Below are positions 46,522 to 55,251 of a stretch of DNA of 64,000 bases, one piece after another. Location of the stretch: positions 62,001 to 126,000 of the forward strand of contig NC_017219.1 of NCBI RefSeq assembly GCF_000269965.1, in the 5' to 3' direction. Both the position numbers and the translations under genes were made by a program. Under the pieces are notes generated by a model. It searched no databases. It was not told the DNA's origin and saw only the letters and a list, made by a program, of their open reading frames with translations. The stretch comes from Bifidobacterium longum subsp. infantis ATCC 15697 = JCM 1222 = DSM 20088. Lineage in GTDB: Bacteria; Actinomycetota; Actinomycetes; Actinomycetales; Bifidobacteriaceae. Each line of letters begins with the position of its first letter. The stretch's first letter is position 1.

Positions 46522-47496
46522 ATGAGCGAACGTAACGAACACAATGACGGAAATACGCAAACCGCATACTTCGCCGGCGGCTGCTTCTGGGGTCTGGAGC
46601 GCTACTTCCAGAACGTCGACGGCGTCACGGACACCACGGTCGGCTACGCGCAATCCACCGTCGAATCGCCGACCTACGAGCAGGTATGCGCGGGCGGCAC
46701 CGATGCGGCCGAAACCGTGAAAGTCGAGTTTGACCCGGCACAGGTCAGCCTGCGGACGCTGACATTGCTGTTCCTGGAGGTCATCGACCCGTTCTCCGTG
46801 GACCAGCAGGGCGAGGACCGCGGCCGGCAGTACCGCACCGGCATGTTCTACACGGACGAGACGCAGCGCGCCGTGTATGTGGCGGCTCTGGAGCAGCTGG
46901 TCGACCGCCAGCCGCAGCGCCCGGCCGTACTGGTCGAACCGCTGCGCAACTTCTACCCGGCCGAGGCACACCATCAGGACTATCTGGTGAACAACCCCGG
47001 CGGCTACTGCCATGTACCGATCGCCGCAATCGCGAACGTAAAACGCCGTCAGAAGTACGTGGAACGCATCTGGGATCTGACGCTTGAGCAGTTCGCGGTC
47101 ACGCAGAACGCCGCTACCGAGCGCCCGTTCGTCAACGAGTACGACGAGAAATTCGAGCCCGGCATCTACGTGGATATCGTCAGTGGCGAGCCGCTGTTCT
47201 CGTCGCAAGACAAATTCGATTCCGGCTGCGGCTGGCCCGCGTTCTCCCGCCCGATTGCCGGTGACTTGCTGACCGAGCATGAGGACCACCGCATTCCGGG
47301 CCGCGACCGCATCGAAGTGCGCACGTCGGACACACAGATTCATCTGGGGCACGTGTTCCCCGACGGGCCGGCCGACCGAGGCGGCCTGCGCTACTGCATG
47401 AATTCCGCCGCGCTGCGTTTCGTGCCGCGCTCGCGTATGGTTGAGGAAGGCTACGGCGACTGGATTGCGGTTGTGGATGGGGATGATAAGGCATGA
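46522..47496 (+). CDS. msrAB: Peptide methionine sulfoxide reductase, MsrA-MsrB fusion
   Basis: Repairs both S- and R-methionine sulfoxide in oxidised proteins. The 324-residue product has MsrA first, with catalytic Cys in [13 protein letters not shown] (near residue 18) and EAHHQDYL. MsrB follows, with [20 protein letters not shown] and the catalytic Cys in [12 protein letters not shown]. The CxxC zinc pairs found in many MsrB domains are absent, which is normal for the fused type. Start ATG 46522; a GTG at 46513 is in frame. It overlaps the next gene by four bases (ATGA). A cytoplasmic oxidative-stress enzyme in an anaerobe that meets oxygen. Confidence 0.95.
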   Translation: MSERNEHNDGNTQTAYFAGGCFWGLERYFQNVDGVTDTTVGYAQSTVESPTYEQVCAGGTDAAETVKVEFDPAQVSLRTLTLLFLEVIDPFSVDQQGEDRGRQYRTGMFYTDETQRAVYVAALEQLVDRQPQRPAVLVEPLRNFYPAEAHHQDYLVNNPGGYCHVPIAAIANVKRRQKYVERIWDLTLEQFAVTQNAATERPFVNEYDEKFEPGIYVDIVSGEPLFSSQDKFDSGCGWPAFSRPIAGDLLTEHEDHRIPGRDRIEVRTSDTQIHLGHVFPDGPADRGGLRYCMNSAALRFVPRSRMVEEGYGDWIAVVDGDDKA

Positions 47497-48092
47497 GCAT
47501 GGAGAATATCGCGGGCGCTCGCAAGCCCGCCAAGCGTGAGGATGAGCACACGGTCGCCGGCGAGCATCGCATGATGCGCCGTGCGGACCGCGAGGTGACC
47601 GATCCCGAGCGGATCGCCGCGATCATCGCCGCCTGCGACATCGTTGAAGTGGCCTATGCGGATGCCGAGGGCCTGACTATCGTGCCGCTGAATTTCGGCT
47701 TTGATTACGACGAGGCGACTGGCAAGCTGACGCTCTGGTTCCACTCCGCGCCGCGCGGCCGCAAGCTCGACGCGATTCGCGCCGCCGCCGGTGGCCGACT
47801 GCCCGTGGCTTTCACCATGCAGACCGACTGCGAGGTGGTGGCGGGCCGCACCACGTGCAATTGGGGTGAGGCGTTCAAGTCGATCGTCGGCAATGGCACG
47901 GCGTCACTGGTCGAGGATCTGGATGAATGCCGCCACGGCTTGCAGACGCTGATGGCGCAGCAGGCGCATATGCCGAATGTGGAATTCACTGATGCACAGG
48001 TCCGCAGCGTCACGGTGTGGAAGATTGAGTCCGACTACTTCACCACCAAAGTCCGCACCAAACCCGTGCCCGCACACATGCATCAGCGTTAG
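47493..48092 (+). CDS. Pyridoxamine 5'-phosphate oxidase-like flavoprotein (NimA-like)
   Basis: A 199-residue protein of the FMN-binding split-barrel superfamily. It begins the domain with [21 protein letters not shown], the usual opening of NimA/5-nitroimidazole-reductase-like proteins, then [20 protein letters not shown] and [10 protein letters not shown]. Proteins of this type bind FMN and reduce small molecules; the actual substrate is unknown. It starts inside the msrAB stop codon, so the pair is co-translated, which suggests a role in redox defence. Confidence 0.82.
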   Translation: MSMENIAGARKPAKREDEHTVAGEHRMMRRADREVTDPERIAAIIAACDIVEVAYADAEGLTIVPLNFGFDYDEATGKLTLWFHSAPRGRKLDAIRAAAGGRLPVAFTMQTDCEVVAGRTTCNWGEAFKSIVGNGTASLVEDLDECRHGLQTLMAQQAHMPNVEFTDAQVRSVTVWKIESDYFTTKVRTKPVPAHMHQR

Positions 48093-48181
48093 CCGGGGAT
48101 AGCGCGCCACCTCCCCACTGGCGGGAGGCAGCGCGCAGCGCCGGTGGATGGCCCACGTCCGGACCCGATAGACTTGCCGCC

Positions 48182-48460
48182 ATGGCAGCAGTGACAGTGG
48201 TAATTACCAGCTACAATCAGGGCCCGTTGATTCACGAGGCAGTCGAGTCGTCATTTTTTAGTGGCATTCGCAGCTATCGAATTATCGATGATATCGGCTA
48301 TCGCAGTATTCAAGTCATACCCAACAGAACGCATGGACTCCAGCAGGTTGGGATTTGGCGCACATGTTCGTTCTCTCACAGTGATACCTCGATGTGCTTA
48401 AAGTTGCTTGCAAAATCTAATGTAACGGACGTTAAGAACGGTTTTCGGATAATCAATTAA
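48182..48460 (+). pseudogene. Truncated glycosyltransferase family 2 start
   Basis: The first 23 codons (MAAVTVVITSYNQGPLIHEA then VES) are the exact opening of a GT2-type glycosyltransferase, including the nucleotide-binding strand VVITSYNQG. After about 48252 the composition turns AT-rich and the reading frame continues as unrelated sequence until 48460, running into the end of the restriction gene. No further GT2 motifs occur. The gene was therefore cut by insertion or replacement when the restriction-modification block arrived; its remainder is not recognisable on the far side of the block. Confidence 0.75.
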
Positions 48461-49403
48461 GATTGGCGGCTAGTATAAGCATCTTTCTAATTACTGTACT
48501 CAATACGCAAGCTGGGGTCTGTCTCGTATGTGTCAATATCTTGTTGTAAGAGGTGACCAAATCAGTGAGCATTGTTTTGCGTTCATCTTGGCTAAAATGA
48601 CCATGCTCATGGACATTGGTTGACAGGAATGACTGAATATCCCAGACCTCCAATCGTTCAGCGAAGCCCATATCCGCTGCCAAATCCCAAGCAGTTTTCA
48701 CTCGGTCTTTCACCGTGATAATGATTGGATGAAGGCCATTCTTGATATTGCGCTGGCATTTCTCCATAAGCAACGTGGCTGGAGCGGTAGTGCAGTGTAT
48801 GGCGGTATCTCCGATATTGAAGTCGCCGCCTCGCCCGGTGGGGTCATCTGCTACTGAAGCTCCGTTGATTTCCACTTCCGGCATGATAATAGACAGCTTT
48901 GCTGCCACGAGCTGCTGCAGCACCGTGCCCTCGTACATGGTACCGGGATTCTCTTTTTGCCGCTTCTTGGCCTGCTCTAACAGATTGCCTACTGCTGCGG
49001 TGATTGAGAGTGACTCATCGGCCTCTAGCCTGAATGGCTTGCTATTGAAGAACTTGCGTATACGATCAATCCAAAAACGCTCTATCTCGCTGAAATCTTT
49101 GCTGGACGGCCGCTCTTCATTAATGAGCGCTGCATAATCTTTCATTATGCCCATAAGGCCGCGGCTAGTTCGACCACCTTCGGACGCGAGCACCCTCTTG
49201 ATGTGGTACTCCTCTAAAATGCTTTGGCAGTTCGCACCACTCAGTCCTTTGACCTGTCCTTCTTTACCCGTGAGATAATCATCGGGATTGATTGGCAATG
49301 TATCTTTCGAGAAGGCGCGGTTGAGCTGCAGTATGCCGGCTAGGTTGCCTTTGGTGTTAATGCCGTGGCTCTTTCGAAACTCCTCGATGGCGTCAATACC
49401 CAT
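48453..49403 (-). CDS. Probable type II restriction endonuclease (DUF4928-like), partner of the adjacent cytosine methylase
   Basis: A 316-residue protein. I match it by memory to the DUF4928 family, found beside C5 methylases. Visible: the conserved segment DDPTGRGGDFNIGDTAIHCTT near residue 210, followed by KDRVKTAWDLAADMGF and DERKTMLTDLVTSYNKI. An Asp in GDFNIGD and the adjacent strand look like a nuclease core, but I cannot place the catalytic residues with certainty. Start ATG 49403 has AAGGAGAG five bases upstream. It follows the methylase by 22 bases on the same strand, the normal order for a coupled restriction-modification pair. Base composition near 47-50% GC is well below that of its neighbours. 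Confidence 0.75.
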   Translation of the reverse strand: MGIDAIEEFRKSHGINTKGNLAGILQLNRAFSKDTLPINPDDYLTGKEGQVKGLSGANCQSILEEYHIKRVLASEGGRTSRGLMGIMKDYAALINEERPSSKDFSEIERFWIDRIRKFFNSKPFRLEADESLSITAAVGNLLEQAKKRQKENPGTMYEGTVLQQLVAAKLSIIMPEVEINGASVADDPTGRGGDFNIGDTAIHCTTAPATLLMEKCQRNIKNGLHPIIITVKDRVKTAWDLAADMGFAERLEVWDIQSFLSTNVHEHGHFSQDERKTMLTDLVTSYNKILTHTRQTPACVLSTVIRKMLILAANLN

Positions 49404-49425
49404 GCTCGCTCTCCTTCGACGACTA

Positions 49426-50598
49426 TCAAGCTGACCGTAGCTCGTGTTGCTGCTTTGCCTTGTCCAATGTACCGCGAAGTGCTGGCATGAAGTAGTGCTC
49501 GCCAAGCCATTCGACTACAGGTACTGCCACTGCGTCACCGAAGCCGAACAAGGCTTGGTTGGTGCGCAGACCATTAAGGTTGTAATGAGATGCGCCCATA
49601 AGTGCCGCGTACTCCTTTGGAGTCATCCAGCGCACTGCCGTCGACCCCTTGCCGAGTCGTACCACGGCTTGTCTTGAAGAACCCCCGCGAGCTGTTCGTA
49701 GACATCCCGAAATGTCATCCGCTCGGACTTCCCACGTGGGTTTCCCGTTCCGAGTGCGCCTGTATGCCGTTCGATAAGAGATGAACGGATTGTCCTTCAG
49801 CTTCATCACTCTCTCTGATTGCACAGCGGACAGTGAGTCAAGAAATGCCGTTAGCTTGCCCTTAGGCCACCATCGGGAATCATCGTCTGACATCTCTTCG
49901 GCGTACATGCCAAAGCCCGCCATAAGTGGTTCCGGCGGTTCCGGCAGAACTGCCCTGTGCATACGCAGGGAGGTATCGGCAAACACCTGTTGCAACCAAT
50001 CTGGCCGTAGTGGGGAATTGGCTTGCGAGCCCTCAGGAGGATTGGTTAGGCCGACCAAGAACAGTCTGGGGCGGGACTGGGGCACAAAACGCCGAGCGTC
50101 GATTGACAGCGCGTCAACTGAATATCCCAGTTGGTTGAATGCGCTTACTGCTGCTGCTATATCCTCGCCTGAGTGAGACGTAGCAAGACCTGCGACATTC
50201 TCAAGTACGGCTACAGGTGGCCTATTGTTGCCCATCTCTTCCAGGAGGCGGATATACTGCCAGAAAGCGCTGGACTGTTTGCCGTTCAACCCTGTACGGG
50301 TTCCAGCCAGAGATATATCGGTACAAGGGGAGGAGCCCCAAGCAATGGAGATATTGTGAGGCAAGTCAGAGCCATGTAGCTCACCCATGTCCCCCTCGAT
50401 CAGGGTATGTTCCTGCTCATTGTTGCCGAACTGGTTCCTATACATCTGGCATTTGGCGTGATCTATATCGTTCGACCACGCCACGTGGAAGCCAGCCTCT
50501 TCGAGGCCTAGGCGGGCAAGCCCTATGCCGGCAAAGAACTCAAGCGCTTGTGGTGCGGTTGAGCCGATACGGGTAGCCCCGCTGGATGCACCAGTCAT
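49426..50598 (-). CDS. DNA (cytosine-5) methyltransferase
   Basis: C5-type methylase of 390 residues that would protect host DNA from the adjacent nuclease. Motifs in order: I (AdoMet site) [21 protein letters not shown] with catalytic Cys [61 protein letters not shown]. The target-recognition region lies roughly at residues 195-310. The recognition sequence cannot be read from the protein. Start ATG 50598 has AAAGGAACA upstream; ATG 50625 is a longer alternative. GC content is lower than in the surrounding genes, consistent with acquisition by transfer. Confidence 0.93.
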   Translation of the reverse strand: MTGASSGATRIGSTAPQALEFFAGIGLARLGLEEAGFHVAWSNDIDHAKCQMYRNQFGNNEQEHTLIEGDMGELHGSDLPHNISIAWGSSPCTDISLAGTRTGLNGKQSSAFWQYIRLLEEMGNNRPPVAVLENVAGLATSHSGEDIAAAVSAFNQLGYSVDALSIDARRFVPQSRPRLFLVGLTNPPEGSQANSPLRPDWLQQVFADTSLRMHRAVLPEPPEPLMAGFGMYAEEMSDDDSRWWPKGKLTAFLDSLSAVQSERVMKLKDNPFISYRTAYRRTRNGKPTWEVRADDISGCLRTARGGSSRQAVVRLGKGSTAVRWMTPKEYAALMGASHYNLNGLRTNQALFGFGDAVAVPVVEWLGEHYFMPALRGTLDKAKQQHELRSA

Positions 50599-50888
50599 GC
50601 CCTGTTCCTTTCCGATTTCTGACATTCACTGGTACTAGTGTACGTGCTGCTTGCTATGAAATCGTATGCGTATTCGCTGTGGCGCGCTCCTCCTATGACA
50701 TCTACCAGCATTTTTTGGCGGCGAAACGCGCATTTGATTACGCAATCGCGTGGATTGAAGATGTCGGGAAAGGCGCTCTCGACTATTGTGGTAGCCAAGA
50801 GAAGCGATCCGTTTCCGAGGTGAGATTCGGGAACGGTCCGACTCTCGGCAGTGATTTATCTACGCAGACAAGCCAAAGGAGCCTCGCC

Positions 50889-51221
50889 ATGATTCTCGTC
50901 ACCACCACCCCGTCCGTCGACGGATACACCATCACCAACTACCAGGGCATCGTCTTCGGCGAAGTGGTATCCGGTGTGAACATGTTCAAGGATCTTGGCG
51001 CGGGCCTGCGTAACATGTTCGGCGGCCGCAGCCAGGGCTATGAGGAAGAGCTGATGCGTGCCCGCAACGAGGCCATCGCCGAGATGCAGCGGCGCGCGGA
51101 GGCGATGGGCGCGCACGCCGTGGTCGGCGTGGACATCGACTACGAGGTGCTCGGCGCCGACAACGGCATGCTTATGGTCACCGCATCCGGCACCGCCGTG
51201 CAGATTTCACGGCGTGCCTGA
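50889..51221 (+). CDS. YbjQ/UPF0145 family protein
   Basis: A 110-residue protein of the YbjQ (putative heavy-metal-binding) family, which forms pentamers; function is uncertain. Signatures: [52 protein letters not shown] and [14 protein letters not shown] 50889 follows AAAGGAGCC at good spacing. The frame is open upstream to 50586, but that stretch does not resemble the family. The 290-bp gap before it (50599-50888) holds AT-rich sequence with no recognised gene, perhaps debris from the restriction-modification insertion. Confidence 0.9.
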   Translation: MILVTTTPSVDGYTITNYQGIVFGEVVSGVNMFKDLGAGLRNMFGGRSQGYEEELMRARNEAIAEMQRRAEAMGAHAVVGVDIDYEVLGADNGMLMVTASGTAVQISRRA

Positions 51222-51254
51222 GGATTTGAACGGGCTGCGCGGAGGTCGCGCGGA

Positions 51255-52097
51255 TTATAACGCGCAGACGATCAGGTAGATCGCCACGATGTGGCAGGCG
51301 TACCCGATGACCGTGCCCAAGTGGAACACTTCATGGAACTCGAACCAGCCGGGCACGGGGTTGGGTCTGCGCAACGCGAAGCACACGGCGCCGGCGATGT
51401 ATGCGGCCCCTCCGCATGCGATGAGTATGGTTGGCGCGGGGCCTACTGCGGGAGCCGTCCAGAGCTGCGGAATAAGCGTTACCGGGGCCAGTCCCAACAC
51501 GACGTATACGGTGGTGAACACCCAGTTCGGCGTCCGCAGCCAGACGATATGCAGTATCGTGCCAATCGCCGCGGTCGTCCAGATTACCGTGAGATATGGC
51601 CGGCGAATCGCCGGGTCGAGCGCGAAAAGCACGGGTGTGTTGGTGCCTGCGATAATGAGGAAGATATTCGAATAGTCGATGCCGCACAGCACACGGGTCA
51701 CCGCCGTGCTTCGCCACGGCACGACGTGCAGGAGCGAGCTGTTGCCGAACAGCAGCATGGCCGATGCGCCGTACACCGCGCACGCCGCTTTGACAGGGCC
51801 GGACGGTGCGATGCAGATCAGCACGATGGACGCCGCGATGCACAACGGTAGGGTGGCGAGGTGCAGCCATCCACGCAGTCGGGGTTTGCGATTGCCGAAT
51901 GCGTCCACGGGGACGATGCGGCGTCTGACCGTTTTCAGTGCTGCCTTGGCTTGGCGGTAGTGCGACTGCGCGGCCCGGTATCGCGCCGACGCGCGATTCA
52001 GTGCGGCGACGGCATCGTCCATCCGGTCGCCGGTGTGCGGAGGCGTGGTCGTCGCGGCGGGGGACGCCGCCCGTGCCGTGCCGGTGGGAGCGCTCAT
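51255..52097 (-). CDS. Hemolysin III family membrane protein (TrhA/PAQR-like)
   Basis: A 280-residue protein with a polar, Ala/Arg-rich N-terminal 80 residues and about seven hydrophobic segments. Metal-binding-type His residues occur in NSSLLHVVPW and in the C-terminal FHEVFHLGTVIGYACHIVAIYL, as in PAQR/hemolysin III proteins; a hemolytic role is not implied. Bacterial members are linked to membrane energetics and lipid homeostasis. Start ATG 52097 follows GAGGTGAT; a GTG at 52106 is in frame. A near-perfect palindrome lies 44-60 bp upstream and may control it. Confidence 0.85.
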   Translation of the reverse strand: MSAPTGTARAASPAATTTPPHTGDRMDDAVAALNRASARYRAAQSHYRQAKAALKTVRRRIVPVDAFGNRKPRLRGWLHLATLPLCIAASIVLICIAPSGPVKAACAVYGASAMLLFGNSSLLHVVPWRSTAVTRVLCGIDYSNIFLIIAGTNTPVLFALDPAIRRPYLTVIWTTAAIGTILHIVWLRTPNWVFTTVYVVLGLAPVTLIPQLWTAPAVGPAPTILIACGGAAYIAGAVCFALRRPNPVPGWFEFHEVFHLGTVIGYACHIVAIYLIVCAL

Positions 52098-52140
52098 ATC
52101 GATCACCTCGCTGTGGCCGGCGCGTTTCCGGCCGCTAACT

Positions 52141-52157
52141 TACGTTACCGTAACGTA
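52141..52157. promoter_or_regulatory. Perfect 17-bp palindrome, candidate operator
   Basis: TACGTTACCGTAACGTA reads the same on both strands around a central base. It sits 44 bp upstream of the hemolysin III start and 310 bp before hsp20, in a divergent 370-bp gap. Such TTACGTTAC-type dyads are typical of TetR-family binding sites. A second small palindrome CGTAATTACG lies at 52267-52276. No HAIR or CIRCE heat-shock element is seen in the rest of the gap. Confidence 0.6.
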
Positions 52158-52466
52158 GTACGGGGCGGCGCGGCAGTCAAGGTCGGCAACGGCAATCCGG
52201 TGCATGTTCGATTATCCCGATTCGGTCGCGCCGCGGACGAAGGTGCACGGAGCGCTTCACCGTGAGCGTAATTACGGAATGAGAGCCGCCGGCAAGGGTT
52301 GGGTGGAGCGAAAGGTCAAGGTCGGGAGCCCGGAACGGTGCCGGATGCGGCAACGAACCCGGTCGCCGGCGTCGCTGGATGGTGACATCGCGGCGGCGGT
52401 CGCACGGTCGGCTGCCAAGCCGCATTACTCCGCGCGTGCAACGCGTTGATTGAAGGAGTACCGATT

Positions 52467-52889
52467 ATGGCGATGTTTCCGTCTCTGATGAATGACACGA
52501 TGTTCTCCGACCTGTTCGACGATCCGTTCTTCGAAGGTTGGCGCAACGTGGATCATGCCGTTGCGGACGGTCCGACCATGCAGACGGGCATGATGAACAC
52601 TGATGTTCGGGAGACCGATAAGGACTACATCGTCGACATCGACATGCCCGGCTTCAGGAAGGACGATGTCTCGCTGAATCTGCAGAACGGCTATCTGACC
52701 GTTTCCGCGCGTCGCGACGACTCCCACGAAGACAAGGACTGCAATGGCCGTTGGCTGCGTCGTGAACGCTATGCCGGCTCCTGCTCGCGCAGCTTCTTCG
52801 TTGGCGAGGACGTGAAGGATTCCGACATTCACGCCAGCTACAAGGATGGCACGTTGTGCTTGGAAATGCCGATGCCGGATATGCGATAA
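52467..52889 (+). CDS. Small heat-shock protein Hsp20 (alpha-crystallin family)
   Basis: ATP-independent holding chaperone of 140 residues. The alpha-crystallin domain is complete: TDVRETDKDYIVDIDMPGF, DVSLNLQNGYLTVSARR, RRERYAGSCSRSFFVGEDV and ASYKDGTLCLEMPMP. The C-terminal IxI-type tail motif is missing; the protein ends soon after the last beta strand. Start ATG 52467 follows GAAGGAG at 8-base spacing. Confidence 0.94.
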   Translation: MAMFPSLMNDTMFSDLFDDPFFEGWRNVDHAVADGPTMQTGMMNTDVRETDKDYIVDIDMPGFRKDDVSLNLQNGYLTVSARRDDSHEDKDCNGRWLRRERYAGSCSRSFFVGEDVKDSDIHASYKDGTLCLEMPMPDMR

Positions 52890-52944
52890 CCCTTTCCGTC
52901 GATCTTCAGGGGAATATCAGCCTTTCGTGTTATGTTTTCTCCCT

Positions 52945-53559
52945 ATGAAAAAGGTGTATGTATATGTATTGAACGACATGGCGGAATGTGAAATAGGTTA
53001 TATTCTACAAGCGTTCAGTATGGAAAAACTATTAAAAAATGGAACAAAAGAATTTGAAGTAGAAACGGTTGCTTGTAATAAGAAACCCATCCTAACTTTG
53101 GGCGGGTTGACCATTATTCCGGATCGCGCTATATCGGAAGTCGATTTCAGCAATATCGCGGCTCTGCTTTTGCCGGGTTCTTCCGCTTGGGGCAGTGAAG
53201 ACAATCAGGAGATATTGAAAAAGGCGCAGGAGTGTCTACGTAATGATATTCTGGTTGGTGCTATTTGCGGGGCAACTCTTGCGCTTGCCGATTATGGTAT
53301 ATTGGATAGATTCAAACATACAAGCAACTCTCTGGAATATCTGAATTTCTTCTCAAAGAACTATGCAGGGCAGGACTTGTATGTTTGTTCTAATTCTGTT
53401 TCGGACAGGAACCTGGTGACGGCAAATTCGGCAGGTTCATTGGAATGGACAAAAGATATTTTAAAGAATCTTAATGTGTATTCCGATAAGAAGATTGATG
53501 CATTTTATAATTACTATTCAACAGGCGATGCGAAGTATTATGATGAGCTCCTACAATAG
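52945..53559 (+). CDS. DJ-1/PfpI family protein, AT-rich and probably acquired
   Basis: A 204-residue glutamine-amidotransferase-like protein of the DJ-1/PfpI (ThiJ) superfamily. The nucleophile-elbow Cys lies in VGAICGATLALADYG, near residue 100; the preceding strand is AALLLPGSSAWGSED. A His after the Cys is replaced by other residues (SNSLEYL follows). Function of this branch is unknown; relatives include chaperones, deglycase-like proteins and hydratases. GC content is about 35-40%, against about 60% nearby. Codons such as AAA, AAT and ATA are common, a strong sign of transfer from a low-GC donor such as a Firmicute. ATG 52945 has no clear RBS. Confidence 0.85.
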   Translation: MKKVYVYVLNDMAECEIGYILQAFSMEKLLKNGTKEFEVETVACNKKPILTLGGLTIIPDRAISEVDFSNIAALLLPGSSAWGSEDNQEILKKAQECLRNDILVGAICGATLALADYGILDRFKHTSNSLEYLNFFSKNYAGQDLYVCSNSVSDRNLVTANSAGSLEWTKDILKNLNVYSDKKIDAFYNYYSTGDAKYYDELLQ

Positions 53560-53632
53560 AGGGTGGTCACGGGTCGTTGGCTTTCCCGCGGGAGCCGGAT
53601 TACATGCATGATTTGTTCGCAGTGAGCCGTAT

Positions 53633-53682
53633 GCACTACGATATGGCTGGTTATCGTAGTGCTCGCCCTCCCATGGGGTGAG
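53633..53682. terminator. Paired hairpins after the DJ-1-like gene
   Basis: An 11-bp perfect stem GCACTACGATA (53633-53643) / TATCGTAGTGC (53652-53662) with an 8-base loop, followed directly by a shorter stem GCTCGCCC/GGGTGAGC (53661-53682) sharing two bases. A TTTT lies soon after at about 53691. The two cannot form fully at once, so they may be alternative structures. Nothing else is recognised between 53560 and 53810. Confidence 0.55.
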
Positions 53683-53810
53683 CCGACTCCTTTTGGCTGT
53701 TGCTGCTCGATCTACACGGGCCGATTCTCGCAATCGCACTTGTCCTGATTTGGTGGCGATGACTCTTTACTCTATACTCGGCATAAAGACCCAGCAAAGG
53801 AGCATGCGAC

Positions 53811-54131
53811 ATGAACGCCGTTAAACATATCCTTATGACGGTCTGCACAGGCATTGTCCTCTGGCTCATGACATTGGTGGGAGGACTCGCTTGGGCGATG
53901 TTCTCCACCCCGGGCAGCCGGCAGCGCACAGAGGCGCTCTGGGGAGCCGTCTACTTCGAGACAAGCCCCTCCAAGAACGGGGTTCTGATGCAATTCGGAT
54001 TGGAGAACATGCGATCGGTCCTGCTGTTGCTGCTCGCTTGCCTTGCGGCGTGCGCTGCAATCAGTCTGATCGCGAAGGCCTGCATCAAAGGCCATGCGGC
54101 AATGTGCAAGCCGAAGCGAATCACCCGCTAG
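53811..54131 (+). CDS. Small membrane protein, two helices
   Basis: A 106-residue protein with hydrophobic segments near residues 7-29 (ILMTVCTGIVLWLMTLVGGL) and 68-88 (SVLLLLLACLAACAAISLIA). It has a polar loop between them and a short basic C-terminus (KPKRITR). ATG 53811 has AAAGGAG nine bases upstream, so translation is likely. No family recognised. It lies at the start of the small accessory block before tRNA-Leu. Confidence 0.7.
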   Translation: MNAVKHILMTVCTGIVLWLMTLVGGLAWAMFSTPGSRQRTEALWGAVYFETSPSKNGVLMQFGLENMRSVLLLLLACLAACAAISLIAKACIKGHAAMCKPKRITR

Positions 54132-54257
54132 CAGGCGCTTGCATGTGCCGTACTTGGACCATGCGCCGATGCCACGGCCGCCATATGCCTGACAGGATTA
54201 TACGGCCCTCCCTTCGGCTGGCTGGTCGTCGTGCAACAGATGAGTGGGATATGAATT

Positions 54258-54620
54258 CTATCTGGTGCGCTTGTAGGGCAACGAGTCGCTGGTCAATTCC
54301 AAGCCGTCGGCGACTTTGGCCGCGTCACTATTGGACAGCGAACCAAACCACTTGTATAGATCACCGGGCAGGAACTCGTAACGCTGCCCGCAACGGACGA
54401 GCGATGGCTTCAACAAACCGGCCTGCTGCCAGTCGGCAAGAACAATGTCGCCCGGCTCGTTCCAGTTGATGTTGCCAGTGACTTTGACGATCACGCCCGA
54501 TACACCGTCGTCGCCGACTTCGGTGACGACCACCGGCCGGACTTTGCCGACGCCCGGATGGTCGGGGAACTCGACCCACATCAGCCACACGTCATAGGGC
54601 TTCATATCAGAGGTTGTCAT
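54258..54620 (-). CDS. PemK/MazF-like toxin (probable)
   Basis: A 120-residue protein resembling the MazF/PemK growth-inhibitor family. The front reads KPYDVWLMWVEFPDHPGVGK then VRPVVVTEVGDD, with the usual DV-x-x-x-x-F and K-x-RPVVV elements and a central VTGNINWNEPGDIVLADWQQ segment. MazF toxins are ribonucleases. The family arginine is the one in KVRPVVV. I choose ATG 54620, which has GGAAG about 9 bases upstream and overlaps the antitoxin gene by 14 bases; ATG 54605 just after the antitoxin stop is possible. It is the second gene of a two-gene operon, the standard arrangement. Confidence 0.65.
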   Translation of the reverse strand: MTTSDMKPYDVWLMWVEFPDHPGVGKVRPVVVTEVGDDGVSGVIVKVTGNINWNEPGDIVLADWQQAGLLKPSLVRCGQRYEFLPGDLYKWFGSLSNSDAAKVADGLELTSDSLPYKRTR

Positions 54621-54846
54621 AGATGTCATCTTCCGGGTCGTCCCAATCGGCCGGCATGATCGCACGCCCCGATGCGGAACGCTCGAACCTGCGCACCGTG
54701 TTCACCTTGACCACGCGTCGCGGACCATAGCCTCCGGCGACATAGCCGGCCAAGTACGCGCCGATGAGCGACGTGAGATTGTCGCCACGGCTTTCCGCAA
54801 CCTCTTCGGCGGTCTTGTACACAGGCAAAGACTCAACAGCTGTCAT
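54607..54846 (-). CDS. Probable antitoxin of the PemK/MazF-like pair
   Basis: A 79-residue protein with a predicted helical N-terminal half (VYKTAEEVAESRGDNLTSLIG) and a strongly acidic C-terminus (DWDDPEDDIYDNL). Such tails commonly wrap and neutralise the partner toxin. ATG 54846 follows AAGGTGG at good spacing. Antitoxin identity is inferred from size, acidic tail and position directly before the toxin gene; the family is not recognised. Confidence 0.6.
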   Translation of the reverse strand: MTAVESLPVYKTAEEVAESRGDNLTSLIGAYLAGYVAGGYGPRRVVKVNTVRRFERSASGRAIMPADWDDPEDDIYDNL

Positions 54847-54958
54847 CACACACCACCTTTCCTGATTGCTCCAATTATATCGATTGCGCTTGGCGGTTTA
54901 CGAGCGTCATGCGACGGACTTACGCAAGAGACCACATAACCCAGCCGGACAGGGAACG

Positions 54959-55213
54959 TCAGTCGTCGTCATCGTCCCATCCGCGCGGATATAGTCCGAC
55001 TCCATCCCCGCGATACGCAACTGGCCTGATGATGCAGTCGGCGTCGTGATTGACCTTAAGTTCCGGATATCCATCCGCGTCGCGGCGGATGTCATCATGC
55101 ACAGCATCAACGGGATGGATCGGGCCGCGCATGACAGGCCCCCGGCTTCCGCCGTAATCACCACGCTCGGCGGATTCGCTCCACTGTTCAAACTTTTCGT
55201 CTGGAATATTCAT
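54959..55213 (-). CDS. Small hypothetical protein next to the toxin-antitoxin pair
   Basis: An 84-residue acidic protein. The opening NIPDEKFEQWSESAERGDYG resembles the start of short antitoxin-like proteins, and the C-terminus is DDDDD. ATG 55213 follows GGAGGCG six bases upstream, an unusually good RBS, so the gene is probably expressed. It lies on the same strand 112 bp upstream of the antitoxin. No family recognised; it may be an orphan antitoxin or a regulator of the pair. Confidence 0.6.
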   Translation of the reverse strand: MNIPDEKFEQWSESAERGDYGGSRGPVMRGPIHPVDAVHDDIRRDADGYPELKVNHDADCIIRPVAYRGDGVGLYPRGWDDDDD

Positions 55214-55251
55214 AGCACGCCTCCATCGTCACCCAACTTGTATGGAAGAAT

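Noticed and set aside
50586..51221. Longer start for the YbjQ protein
   Set aside because: The upstream 100 codons do not resemble the family, and AAAGGAGCC precedes ATG 50889.
54256..54266. CTGGTGCG resembling the tRNA-Leu 3' end as an attachment-site copy
   Set aside because: Only about 8 bases match and it lies inside the toxin gene; too short to support an att site.
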